64,000 nt of DNA, from the NCBI GenBank assembly GCA_022494885.1, contig JAGVSM010004866.1, positions 186,001 through 250,000 of the forward strand. Reading direction: 5' to 3'. Within the stretch, counting starts at the first letter, position 1. Each line of letters starts with the position of its first letter. The position numbers and the translations under genes are program-made. This stretch comes from Micrasema longulum. Lineage: Eukaryota; Arthropoda; Insecta; Trichoptera; Brachycentridae. Of this stretch, positions 12,255-21,889 are shown in pieces. The notes beneath the pieces were generated by a model that did not search any database, was not told the origin of the DNA, and saw nothing but the letters and a program-made list of their open reading frames with translations.

Positions 12255-12445
12255 ATTTTTTTTAAAAAAGAAATATTTGCGTTCTTATGATTTACCCAAA
12301 TTTTTAATTTTGAGGGCCATTTTCAACGAGTAATTAACTCACTATTAGAAAATGGAATCAAGGTAGGGCAGAGTGGGATTCGAACCACAGACCTTCGGTC
12401 CGTGAGTCCGAGACACTAGCCACAGGACCACAACCCGATATTATG
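12255..12445 (-). repeat. tRNA-derived SINE, family B
   Basis: On the minus strand it begins TGTGGTCCTGTGGCTAGTGT (A-box region), continues with the complement of GTCCGTGAGTCCGAGACAC, and has the B box GGTTCGAATCCC. The body follows, with CATTTTCTAATAGTGAGTTA, ending in an A-rich tail. Near-identical copies in the same orientation lie at 28545-28735 and 54280-54460. It reads like a tRNA gene head, but no acceptor stem closes, so it is a SINE and not a tRNA gene. Confidence 0.75.
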
Positions 12446-12894
12446 CAAATCAATACCACCTGATCGAGGTATAGAAGTGAACTCCCTCCCAAAGTTGTGT
12501 GACGTTGTATACAGACCATGCAGTTTTGAAAAGTCTGTTGGTGATTTTCAGGAAATTGTTGACAAACTGCAGGAAAACTCAACTCGTCTTGGTCTTAATA
12601 TTAATACAAAAAAGACGCAGTACCTTAATAACCTTTTGATACTACGGAAAAAGTAGGTAATATTGTTGTTTTTTTTATAGATATTCTTATTTCAGCGGTT
12701 TAAAACACGTTTTTGTTTCAATATAAGAGTTTATTATACCGACATAAATATACCTATAATAAACATTTTAATTTTGGAAAACGTGTTGTTTTTCCATTCA
12801 ATGTGCTTAATAGAAAACGACTCCGTAAATAAGACACCGAAATTTTTGCGAAGTATTTTCTTCTTTATTTTCCATATCGCACGGGAGCTTTTCT

Positions 12895-13075
12895 TTAAGG
12901 CGGAGCGTCAATCTATGTACACGCCCATTCCCCGTGGGCCCGCCCCCGCCGGCCCTCGCCCCGCCCCGCCCGGCGCGTTCCTGGAAGTCAGCTTGCGGTC
13001 GGAGGCCCCCAATAAATTAGAGACTCGAAAGGTCACACTTCGAGTGCTGGTCGGCGGCGGTGGTCAGACTCATAT
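12895..13075. other. GC-rich island
   Basis: The block contains CCCGCCCCCGCCGGCCCTCG and other CpG-rich sequence in an AT-rich region. An open frame of 122 codons crosses it on the plus strand but has no domain and is mostly Pro/Ala/Arg from the GC run. Confidence 0.4.
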
Positions 13076-14008
13076 CGACTATTCGAAAACATTAACTCGC
13101 CAGTCACAAGTGCGCACTCACCGCTATTCTCAACAAGGTTAAAAAATGCAAACTTTTAAAGATGATGGGACTTTTATAGTGCAAATGCTGTTTGAAACCT
13201 AACAGGACTGGAGTTATATCAATGTGTGGTGGTCCATACAAAAAACAGAATAATTCAAATATGAATACAACATCAAAATAAATGAATCGTTAAAACAGGG
13301 TTTATTTTTCTTTCTTATTATCATGAACACTTGATAAACTTACTGCTTTGCTCCATGTTTATTTTTGTAAATTTATTGAAATCATTTAGGAGTTGCTAGA
13401 ACTCCAGTTTTGTATCGGTAATATATTTGGTAATCTAGCTTCCATATTATGTAAATCGGTGTTTTTCAACCTTTTTGCATTCGCGACCCCTAAAAAAAAT
13501 CTGCCCACCCCCCAGCACCTTAATTTTACTATCTGTACTACTCGTATGTCTGCGATTTCAACGACATCATATTTAATTTTATTTCTATTAAGGTGATATT
13601 ATTTAACGAAAAATCAAGTGCTAGGAAAGAGCGGGCGCAGCGGGCTATCAGCAGTAAGATCTACGAGGGCCAGTCAAGAACTGATGTCTCCTATTATTTA
13701 TCTTAAATAAAGTTAGTTTAGAGAAAAATTTGAATTAGACGCTAATTTTCAAACCGTCTTCTACAATCTACTGCAGACGTAACTTTCTGATCACCAGGTG
13801 GCTTCACTGTAGTCGCTTGCAAAATAGCAGACATCGATGTTCGCATTAAACAGCGTTATTTGATTGAATTCTGGAATGCGGAATGTAACGCCCATTTGCA
13901 TTCATAAAAGACTGAAAAATATGTACGGTGAGGCAATAGTGGATGTCCGCACTGTTTGACGATGGGTTCGTCGTTCTGAAGTGTGAAGCTGAAGGACAAA
14001 CACAGTTA

Positions 14009-14557
14009 CAATGAAAACATCCACCACTTTCCCGAAACTGTTCATAAAGACTTGAGTCTTTCTTCAGTTTCGCATATCAATATCAATTTTTTTTTTTTTA
14101 AACTAATTAAGCGAATATTTAATATTTCTTTACAATCCATCGCGAAAACAACAAAACAAATAAACTTTAAAAACTTTCATTGTACCCCTCACTGCAGTAT
14201 TGTCAGTTTGTGATCAATCAAATACACATGGTGAGCACAATCACCTTTTTCTAATTTCCCAGTATTACAGTGGAGGAATACAGTGTTAGTTCCAAATTGA
14301 GACCGCGGCCGCACGCTCCAGATCCCGCATCGGAAAGGAAGAAGAACGTAGTAATACAAACAAATCAATCAAACGACACGAAACCCAAATACATATAGAA
14401 AACATTAGAATAATTTGCCCTATACAACATGCACTCAATCAACAGAAGAAAAACAATACGTATCTATAACAAATCACAGTGGAACATCAAATTATCAAGA
14501 CACTACCGGCAAAATCCTAACACAGATCCTAACAAGATCCCTATCGAACTCAGGCGA
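14009..14557. mobile_element. 549-bp retroposon copy 1, flanked by 9-bp target duplication
   Basis: This segment is about 95% identical by eye to 21037-21590. It splits the mariner-like frame exactly between GQTQL and TPLVDKK and is flanked by ACACAGTTA (14000-14008) and ACACCGTTA (14558-14566), one mismatch apart. Near its left end is a strong hairpin, GAAACTG...AAAGACT-TG-AGTCTTT...CAGTTTC (14034-14071), followed by a T-run of 13. It also holds a GC-rich segment with ACCGCGGCCGCACGCTCCAG. I do not recognise the family. Either strand could be sense; the T-run suggests minus. Confidence 0.65.
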
Positions 14558-14938
14558 ACACCGTTAGTAGACAAAAAGCGGAGCGGCAGGCCGTTGACTG
14601 CAGCGACTCCAAGCAATATTCAGCGAGTCGATGACATCATTCGTAGTGACCGCCGAATAACTATACACGAATTGTGTCGCATTCTCTCCCTCACTAGAGG
14701 CAGTGTGATGACGATTATTCGACAACTGAAAATTAGATGGGTAGTCTCTCCATACAGCCCTGCCATTAGATTTTCACCTGTTTGGGCCGCTCATCGTGGG
14801 GTTCACTTTGAAGAAGAGGAGGCCGTGAAAACGTCTGTGCGTCAATGTTTAAGGACCATATTTTTAACCACCACAATGGAATTTATGGCCTATTTATTCT
14901 ACATAGTCTATTTGGACGGGGATTATATCAAAAAGTGA
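14429..14938 (+). other. Chimeric open frame: retroposon + transposase
   Basis: A 169-codon ATG frame starts inside the inserted retroposon (about 43 codons, MHSINRRKTIRIYNKSQWN...) and reads directly into the mariner-like DNA-binding part (codon 44 onward, TPLVDKKRSGRP). It is uninterrupted because the insertion happened to keep phase. The product would join an unknown basic segment to one helix-turn-helix domain without a catalytic core. I regard it as accidental, but it is longer than most chance frames in this window. Confidence 0.4.
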
Positions 14939-15539
14939 CAAATGAATCGTCAACAGTGTTGACTTCAACATATAAAACTGTATTTTCTTGACAATTAAAA
15001 GGGAAAAAAAAGGAGGCATTCGTATTTACGGACTCTCGTATAAATTTTATAGATCTCGCTCCTTACGGGATGCTTGAAATTGAATTAGATTTTAATGAGA
15101 TTTATGTCTTTTGAATGAAGAGAAAAGAAAAGCAAAGAGCTGGCAAGGGAAGCTTTGAAATTATTAGTGCCATTCGCAAAATCCTACCCACGTGAACAAA
15201 CGTTGGTTATTTGCCTTTCAAAAATAGAACCACGAATCGATTTATAGTTAAGAATAAACAGGCACATTCTTCTCATTGAAATTATTTTATTTTTGAAGCA
15301 GGGTAGGACTAAAAGCCCTCGATTTTTACTTTTAACTTGCTTGCGGCCGCGACCCCCTTGGAGATCGCGACCCACAAGTTGAAGTTCACTGATATAAATT
15401 ATGGTAACTACCTACTACATATATTTTGTAAATAGCGTCTACGACTGCAACCGCCCGCGCACTCTGTAGCTGCAGGACGTGTTATAATTAACTCCTATTT
15501 TTATAAACGATTTATATTTTGTCATTGAAACACTTTATG

Positions 15540-15660
15540 GTCATCATCATCATTACCTTTATGTACCAGATGGTGCATAGGGCACTGCATCGGTAGACCA
15601 ATCCCAGCGTATCTTGATCATTTTTGTCAATTCTTCATAGTCAATTTGAAGAAATGTAAA
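15540..15660 (-). repeat. SINE family A fragment
   Basis: On the minus strand the 3' block CAGTGCCCTATGCACCATCT is followed by a GATGATGATGA tail, with the body segment containing ATACGCTGGGATTGG upstream. The head is missing. Confidence 0.65.
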
Positions 15661-16745
15661 TGGAGGCTAGATTTCTTGTCGTCCATGTGCTATTTAGCTA
15701 CAGATGTGCTGTAAATTAGCTTCTATCTGTTATTGAAATCGGTCATAATGAGGAAGCTCAGTACAACGGGAAATTGGATATAAATAAATATTCTCTTACG
15801 CGCGGTAAAAATTTTAGCATTTAATTGCATGGGGAAGTTTCTCGAAAATGCAGGAATTCAAATTGAATTCAATTCAATGGAGATTTTTATGTTTGCTTCT
15901 AATACCCTCCTTTTGTATTCTTCAACCACCCTGACACATCAAAATGACATTTAAGAGAGGTATTCTCGTTTATGTAAAACAAATGTTAAGTTCATAATTA
16001 TTTATACAAAAAAATACTAAACTTTTCTTTTAAACTTAAGCAAAAAAATGTTTTTATTTATACTTAATATCAAAATAATATTTTTTTTTTAAAATATATA
16101 AAAAACATAAATACTAAGTTCGTTAAAAAAATTGTTCCGAAGATATCTAATTGGAGTGTACGAGTTTGATGAAGAGCCTGATTTATGATGATTTTAAAGC
16201 GCCGTCATTATTATTGAGCCCGAGGCTTGGTTCAGGATATGTTTTAAAAATTAACTGCCTGAAAGTTTGTGGACTTTAGACTTTAGGTTAAAATGAGATG
16301 CCTAAATAAAAAGATTTTTGTAATATAAATCCCAGATTTATAAAAAACTTAAGAATAACACGGCAAAGCCGTTCGCTGCCCTAGTTTTTGGATGCTGAAA
16401 TATATTTTTATATAGGTATATCAATGTTTTGTTTTATAATGAAAGACAATTTTGCGAGAGACCTTTTTTTGTTCATAAAGTCAAATGAGTAAAATCAGTA
16501 AGTGGAGATTGGCACTCAAAATATGCCGAAAACACAATTTAATAACGGAAAAAATAGAATTCTTTAGCTACATGGACACGTAATAAGATAATGAACATAT
16601 TGGCATTCAAAATCGGAAAACTTACTCAAAAATAATAAATGGTATATTTAAATATTGTATACCCCTATGATAAATTAACTAGTAGGTAGTCATGTCATTG
16701 TTTATTTTTGCATAAAAATGTCTGCCTTAAAACAGGTTGTACCAG
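15660..16745. other. AT-rich spacer, nothing recognised
   Basis: No gene, tandem array or transposon terminus is recognised here. A short A/T-rich low-complexity run lies at 16010-16110. Confidence 0.45.
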
Positions 16746-16749
16746 TTAG

Positions 16750-17382
16750 GCAGAAAAGGCTCGGGAGGCTACGCTTAAGAAAACAGCCCTCGATTTCACC
16801 GATTTTCCGCTCAGTTTTGCCAAAAGGAAAATAAGAAGCAGGACCCTTCAACTCTGGAATGATCGCTATTTGAGTGAGACAACCGGAAGTGTAACTAAAA
16901 TGTTTTCCCCTACAATTTTTCGTGCCTATGATTTCAGAAAAATGCAGAATGCTGGCTACGAGCTCACCCAGATGCTTACGGGTCATGGTGGGTTCATGAT
17001 CTACCTGCATCGCTTCAAGCTCTCAGAGATCGACAGCTGCCCATGCGACGATGAAACTCCTCAAGATGTCCCTCACCTGTTGATGCATTGCCCCTTTTTC
17101 AGCTTTCAAAGACAACAGCTGGAGGCGCGATGCAGAGGCCTGGGTGAAGATCTATGCGACATCCCATCGGTGATAGGTAATAAAGAACTCACACGAGAGG
17201 TAGTATCATACATGATAAATATAGCGCAGGAAATTGGTAAAATAAACCAAAGTAGGGAACAAAATGCCGAACACTCCTCTAGTGGAACGGAAGGCCTGTT
17301 GACTACTGCCAACAGGCCGGCTTCTCCTGAAGAGTTTTAAGTGGTTTCCTCTCCACGTGAGCAAGTGCTGAGAAGTTCCTGA
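16750..17382 (+). pseudogene. LINE ORF2 3' fragment (RNase H-linked family), copy 1
   Basis: The frame opens just after a TAG and reads AEKAREATLKK, then AKRKIRSRTLQLWNDRYLSE, then LTGHGGFMIYLHRFKLSEID, then a zinc-finger-like CPCDDETPQDVPHLLMHC and a TAA at 17338. The same family at 28796-29450 shows a GNERADEKA motif (RNase H end) just upstream of where this copy is truncated. Comparison with that copy shows the TAA is a premature stop: the shared frame continues 13 codons (VVSSPREQVLRSS) to a TGA at 17380. Such a C-terminal tail is typical of I/R1-type LINEs. It is dead, 5'-truncated and lacks the RT. Confidence 0.75.
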
Positions 17383-17389
17383 TTAGCCC

Positions 17390-18185
17390 ACATTAATATA
17401 TCCCTCCTGATCCCAATAGTTTAAATAAATTTTAAGATATTTAATTGCAGAAAAATCCACTTTTTGAAAAATAAACTTGTATATAGCAAGGTCAATAATA
17501 AAGCAACTCCCATTTAAAAAAAGGCAGACTAGACATAGTCCAGAGAAATCTATTACCTAAGTATGTATGTAGTGGATAAAGAAAACCATAATAATTATTA
17601 TTATTTTAAATCAATTTTGATAAAAATGGTCTATGAAACATACAAAAACTAGGGCAGCGTGTTATAAAAAAAACAGTCAACATGTATATTTTTAGGCGAT
17701 CCCGTATAAGTTGGATCCGTTCAGACGTTACGGCTACCATTGCAGGAGCCACCTTCAAGTAGGTTTTTGTAAAAAAAAAAGTGTTTATGTACTTATAATT
17801 TGTACCGTGTCACAGTCGGCAGTAGGGACGTTCCATATCATGTGTGTAGTGCCGGGAGCCGTGTTAAGTTTAATTTAAGCCTATCGTCTATGGTTATGTT
17901 ATTTGGGTGTTTGTGTATTTCAATTGCCTCTTATATTATTCGTGCACAGTAATTTCAAGGTTTATGTAAAATCTTTGGTTCGACGGCAGTTTGGTAAGTT
18001 CGGTTATAAAAGCAAACACAATATATTGAAGAACAGAAAATTTTCTTTTAAATGCCGTATAACCTTTACCATTTTGTTTTACGTTTGGTGCTCATTTTTG
18101 AATTTCGATAAAAACAGGCACAACTTATGTTAACACCTAACACAGTATTTACCCGACACAAAAGGGTATTCTTAAAATCTTTATT
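17390..18185. other. Gene-poor spacer
   Basis: No supported gene. An open frame at 17903-18133 (76 codons) is hydrophobic and K-rich but has no recognisable domain or splice signals. Confidence 0.4.
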
Positions 18186-18186
18186 T

Positions 18187-18560
18187 TATGTTTATTTATT
18201 TATTTATATGTACGCCCAGTGGGCATTTTTAAGGACATATTTATACATAAAAAATATTATTAAGGAATAAAGACACGATGGTATATAATAGACTTGGTGG
18301 GAGTGGAAGCGGGAGAGAGGTGTTTATAATTGAATGTGATTCAGAGATCGTTTGAAAGAAGATAACTTGTTATCAAAGAAATCAAGACTAATATGTTTGT
18401 TGGCAGATCTAAGAATTCTGGGCATAGGGGAATGAAAACTATAGTTAGTTCTATGGTTATCGGTATGAAAGAGTAAGTTTTGTCTAAGGTTTATGGTTGG
18501 GATATTTAATATTATTGCGCTCAGTAGTTCAGGCGCATCAAAGAGTGAGTTGAGTATTTT
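18187..18560 (-). repeat. LINE 3' end with hairpin and TAAA tail
   Basis: Read on the minus strand, it ends TGTCCTTAAAAATGCCCACT then GGGCGTACATATAAATAAAT. The GCCCACTGGGC hairpin (18214-18224) directly precedes the tail. The last 50 bases closely match 59560-59605 and more loosely 9320-9350. Upstream sequence to about 18560 may be the same element's 3' region, but no protein tail is clear. Confidence 0.5.
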
Positions 18561-18609
18561 AAATTAATTAATTATTTTTTTATAAAATATCGATATTCGT
18601 TACGATTGT

Positions 18610-18665
18610 AATACTAATGCAATGCCCTATCCACCATTAGGTGAAGATAGGGGATTATGATTAAT
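18610..18665 (+). repeat. SINE family A 3' fragment
   Basis: It contains ACTAATGCAATGCCCTATCC then ACCATTAGGTGAAGATAGGG, the end of the SINE body. The head and most of the body are missing. Confidence 0.6.
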
Positions 18666-18769
18666 AATTGTTTACATGTACATACCTAAAGTAAACATTT
18701 CAGAGCTCTCTAGCATTAGACAAGAGACAATATAACTAAAAATATCTGAAGTAGGGACACTCGTTCGTG

Positions 18770-18925
18770 TTCTCGCCCTGAATACAGAGCAGTGGGAGAT
18801 GGAGCTGGGAAGGGAGGGTCACCCGACAGCCTCCCACCAGAGTGACTGATGGTGGGTGATGGTGGTAATGAGTCAATTCCGAGTCAAAGGGCTTTAGGTC
18901 CCGACCCCCCGCAAAGACGACGGAA
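18770..18925. other. GC-rich island with GGTGG repeats
   Basis: A purine-rich segment (GGAGATGGAGCTGGGAAGGG) is followed by several GGTGG units and GACCCCCCGC. No protein is recognised. It could be conserved non-coding sequence. Confidence 0.35.
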
Positions 18926-19019
18926 CGGTTTTTTAAACATTACTTCCTTTACTGAAAAGATATTCCATGAAAACAAAAAAATAATCATTTAACCCTGTGA
19001 AAGCATAGAATAGAAGACG

Positions 19020-19690
19020 TAGAATATATTATAATATAGAAACAAGTTTGCATACATCGCACTGTGTCCAAAACTTTCCCAATTACTCCCCTCTGCACTA
19101 CATCCCGCCTGCGTGCATGCTTTAAGTGCCTGCGTAATGTTGCCAGACCGCGAACTATATTCAATCATAACACAAATATGAGTTAATTTTGTATTATGTC
19201 ATGTTATGTTTTACCATAAAAAATATTTACCGACTAGAATATAAAAAAACTGGTACTTTTAATAGATAAACGTAAAAAAACATGAAATAATTATTTACTA
19301 ATATTAGAGGCCAAGGCTTATTCATAGAAAGCCGGGTAAAAAATTCGACTACCCTTACAATACTAAAAAAATGTCCATCTTGTTTTATTTCACAATCTGA
19401 CAGACGGTAAAATAGTCGAATTCTCAAACAATATTGTTAGTGAATTTGCTACTTACAAACGAAATGAGATCTCACTCTATTCCCTTTTAATCCCAGCAGT
19501 ATTTGGACACTTACGAACGACACAAGACAGCATAATTGAATTTAAATCGGCAGTTGCGTACTATGCAGCGTCTACAGAGTAACTAATGGCAAAAACGTAA
19601 AACTACTCATTTATGAATAGTTTAGTCGGCTTCAGTTTGACGCACGTACGCGGTTTCTAGACTATTATAATTCTAAGCATGGAATGGTTA
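19020..19690. repeat. Dispersed repeat C, copy 1
   Basis: Two blocks recur in the same order at 60950-61740: an early block (CATCGCACTGTGTCCAAAAC) and a late block (TTTATGAATAGTTTAGTCGG then CTTC(A/T)GTTTGA(C/T)G, CGGTTTCTAGACTATT). The copies are diverged and have internal indels. The well-matching late part includes CAGCAGTATTTGGACACTTA. It is probably an old transposon or retroposon; no protein is kept. Confidence 0.6.
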
Positions 19691-20094
19691 TCTCCAAAAA
19701 TATTGCCACTTGCCATATCTGCTTAGATCTTAGATAGATACCCACTATACTTTTAAACAGTTTCTATGACTGTAAAGATTGTTTGAATTCCGATTGTTTA
19801 GGTTAATATTATTATGTATCATATTAATGATTGAGTGAATGAGGCATTAGCCTATGTATTGAAAATCTTAATAACCTTAGAAATTAATTAAAAATTAGAC
19901 CTACATATTTTTAAAAATATATGTATTTTTGCACCGCCTAAAAGTTATTGCGAAACCGCTATAGTTTTTTTTTAATCCAAAAAACATAAAAGTGCGAATT
20001 CTAGGGAATTAAAATTTTTTTAAATATCAGCGATTTATTTGTCTTGGATTTTTATTTATCATTATTATGTCAGCATTATTTATTTTATACAGCG

Positions 20095-20345
20095 CCGCAA
20101 GGGTCGGGTGAGAATGTACTAAAGGAGCCGGGACCAGGATAACAGGAGGGGGAGATGATAATATTTACGAGTATCGTGAGGTGACCCAGCGCAGCGCGGG
20201 AAATCCAGGCTTGGCGGGAAAAGCTTCCAAACAATATTTCTACTGCCCAGGGGGTTACTCTCGCCTCTCACCTCCTCGTACATTATACACTCCTGCGCTG
20301 CTCCCACGACCCGGTCCAAGATTTGAATCCCACTCAACCGCAACT
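20095..20345. other. GC-rich island with SINE-B-like segment
   Basis: A GC-rich block of unknown nature. At 20310-20345 the segment AAGATTTGAATCCCACTCAA resembles the SINE family B B-box region (GGTTCGAATCCCACTC), so at least its right edge may be repeat-derived. Open frames on both strands overlap here but neither has domain character. Confidence 0.35.
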
Positions 20346-20484
20346 CGTTTTCCATTTTTCCAGCACAAGTTATTTACGACTTTTAGGAAATGGTCTAAAA
20401 ACTTATATATTTTAGTCAATAATAAGAACTCGAGTATGCTCGAGTAGAACTCGAATTTTTTAATGTTATTAAATATTTATTAAC

Positions 20485-20745
20485 CACTTACCGACATTTC
20501 TATGTCTATCGGTTTTGTGACATAGCCGTCTCTTCTTCAGGACACTAATTACACTAATATGCAAATTTCACCATACACCTTCATCAAAGTGGTTGCACGA
20601 AAATATAATATAATTTATTTGTTCAACTACTATGGTAAATGTGTAGGCAGAGTGGGATTTGCATGTTAGTGTAATAAGTGTCCTGATGAAGACGGCTACG
20701 TCTCGAAACCGGTAGACATAGAAAATAAAATGTTTTGACACAAAG
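20485..20745. repeat. Inverted-repeat element with hammerhead-like cores
   Basis: Two arms of about 75 bp, 20490-20570 and 20650-20735, are inverted copies: TCTATGTCTATCGGTTTTGT against the complement of ACGTCTCGAAACCGGTAGAC. The plus-sense arm contains CTGATGA (20683), a perfect AGACG-GCTA-CGTCT hairpin and then CGAAAC (20704-20709). This is the order CUGANGA-stem II-GAAA of hammerhead ribozymes, with one extra base before GAAA. The minus-sense arm has CTGAAGA and a decayed hairpin. Hammerhead motifs are known in Penelope-like retroelement repeats, which is one candidate origin. Confidence 0.5.
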
Positions 20746-21036
20746 TTAACGCTATAAATAATAATATTTTACTTTAATGTTTTTTCTTGGTGCATAAAAC
20801 GAGTATGTACATTATATATACATTTGTATTTTATTAATATTATTATTTAACTACTTTTAACTATACCCTTAACGTATACTACATTAATTGAATGTGAATT
20901 TAACATTAAGTGAGTACCGAGGCCCCGTAAAGCTGATTAGTTTTTATTAGCAATTATTATTAAGGCAGGTATGCCAAACCTAACCCACTTCCAAAATGGC
21001 CCGTGATTAGATTTTCCATAGTTCCCACAGCTCGAG

Positions 21037-21590
21037 AATGAAAGCATCCACCCCTTTCCCGAAACTGTTCATAAAGACTTGAGTCTTTCTTCAGTTTCAC
21101 ATATCAATATCAATTTTTTTTTTTTTTTTTAAACTAATGAAGCGAAAATTTAATATTTCTTTACAATCAAACCGCGAAAATAACAAAACAAATAAACTTT
21201 AAAAACTTTCATTGTACCCCTCACTGCAGTTTTGTCAGTTTGTGATCAATCAAATACACATGGTCAGCACAATCACCCCTTTCTAATTTCCCAGTATTAC
21301 AGTGGAGGAATACAGTGTTAGTTCTAAATTGAGACCGCGGCCGTACGCTCCAGATCCCGCATCGGAAAGGAAGAAGAACGTAGTAATACAAACAAATCAA
21401 TCAAATGACACGAAACCCAAATACATATAGGAAACATTAGAATAATTTGCCCTATACAACATGCACTCAATCAACAGAAGAAAAACAATACGTATCTATA
21501 ACAAATCACAGTGGAACATCAAATCGTCAAGACACTACCGGCAAAATCCTAACACAGATCCTAACATGATCCCTATCGAACTCAGGCGAA
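21037..21590. repeat. Retroposon copy 2 (same family as 14009-14557)
   Basis: It matches the copy inside the mariner-like relic along its whole length, including the hairpin (21061-21098), the T-run and the GC-rich segment. The two copies share both outer boundaries within a base or two, so the unit is about 550 bp. No target duplication is obvious here. It abuts the 3' flank of the R1-clade element downstream. Confidence 0.6.
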
Positions 21591-21889
21591 ATTACTTTTC
21601 TTCATAGTACTGAATTCCTCGCAAAAACCATTTTCCTAATACCAACAGTAGAAACAATCCTATGCAAAGACCTTAATCGTCCTAACAATCTCACAGACCT
21701 TAAAGCAGACGAAACGGGTCCTAGAGCATGGTCGGCGCGTGGTTCTCTTGAGTTAGTCTTCTATTTAAATTTGTAATTTACCATTTCCCTTCTATGGGAC
21801 AGAAACAACACAGACGGACAAGAGTTCAGTTCAGACAACCAATGCTAGTACCCAAGTATGCATCCTTTTATCTTAAACTGATTTAGTAC

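Larger units (their letters stand above)
13806..14938 (+). pseudogene. Mariner-like (SETMAR/GVQW type) transposase relic, interrupted
   Basis: Left part (13806-14008): one frame gives KIADIDVRIKQRYLIEFWNA, then after a frame change RLKNMYGEAIVDVRTV, a stop and RWVRR, the first helix-turn-helix region of mariner transposases. Right part (14558-14938): TPLVDKKRSGRPLTAATP, then IQRVDDIIRSDRRITIHELC and LTRGSVMTIIRQL, the GRP linker and second helix-turn-helix. It jumps to a C-terminal GDYIKK just before a TGA stop, which matches the family's GDYVEK ending. The middle, which should hold the DDD/DDE catalytic residues, is deleted. The two parts are separated by a 549-bp insertion with a target duplication. 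Confidence 0.75.
13457..15391. mobile_element. hAT-type DNA transposon carrying nested insertions
   Basis: The left end begins CGGTGTTTTTCAACCTTTTT and contains GCGACCCC. The right end contains GCGACCCCC and GCGACCCACAAGTTGAAG and ends TTCACTG. Read inward, the ends are imperfect inverted repeats (CGGTGTTTTTCAAC against CAGTGAACTTCAAC). The 8-bp flanks ATGTAAAT (13449-13456) and ATATAAAT (15392-15399) match at seven of eight positions, as expected for an aged hAT target duplication. No hAT transposase is visible inside. The interior holds a mariner-like relic interrupted by another retroposon, so this is a non-autonomous or gutted copy that served as a landing site. Confidence 0.7.

Noticed and set aside
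12360..12440. Possible tRNA gene (A and B boxes, GGTTCGAATCCC)
   Set aside because: The acceptor stem does not close and the same head occurs at 28.7 and 54.4 kb followed by a common body, so it is a SINE.
12774..13142. 122-codon plus-strand ORF over the 12.9-kb GC island
   Set aside because: Pro/Ala/Arg bias from GC runs, no domain, no splice or promoter evidence.
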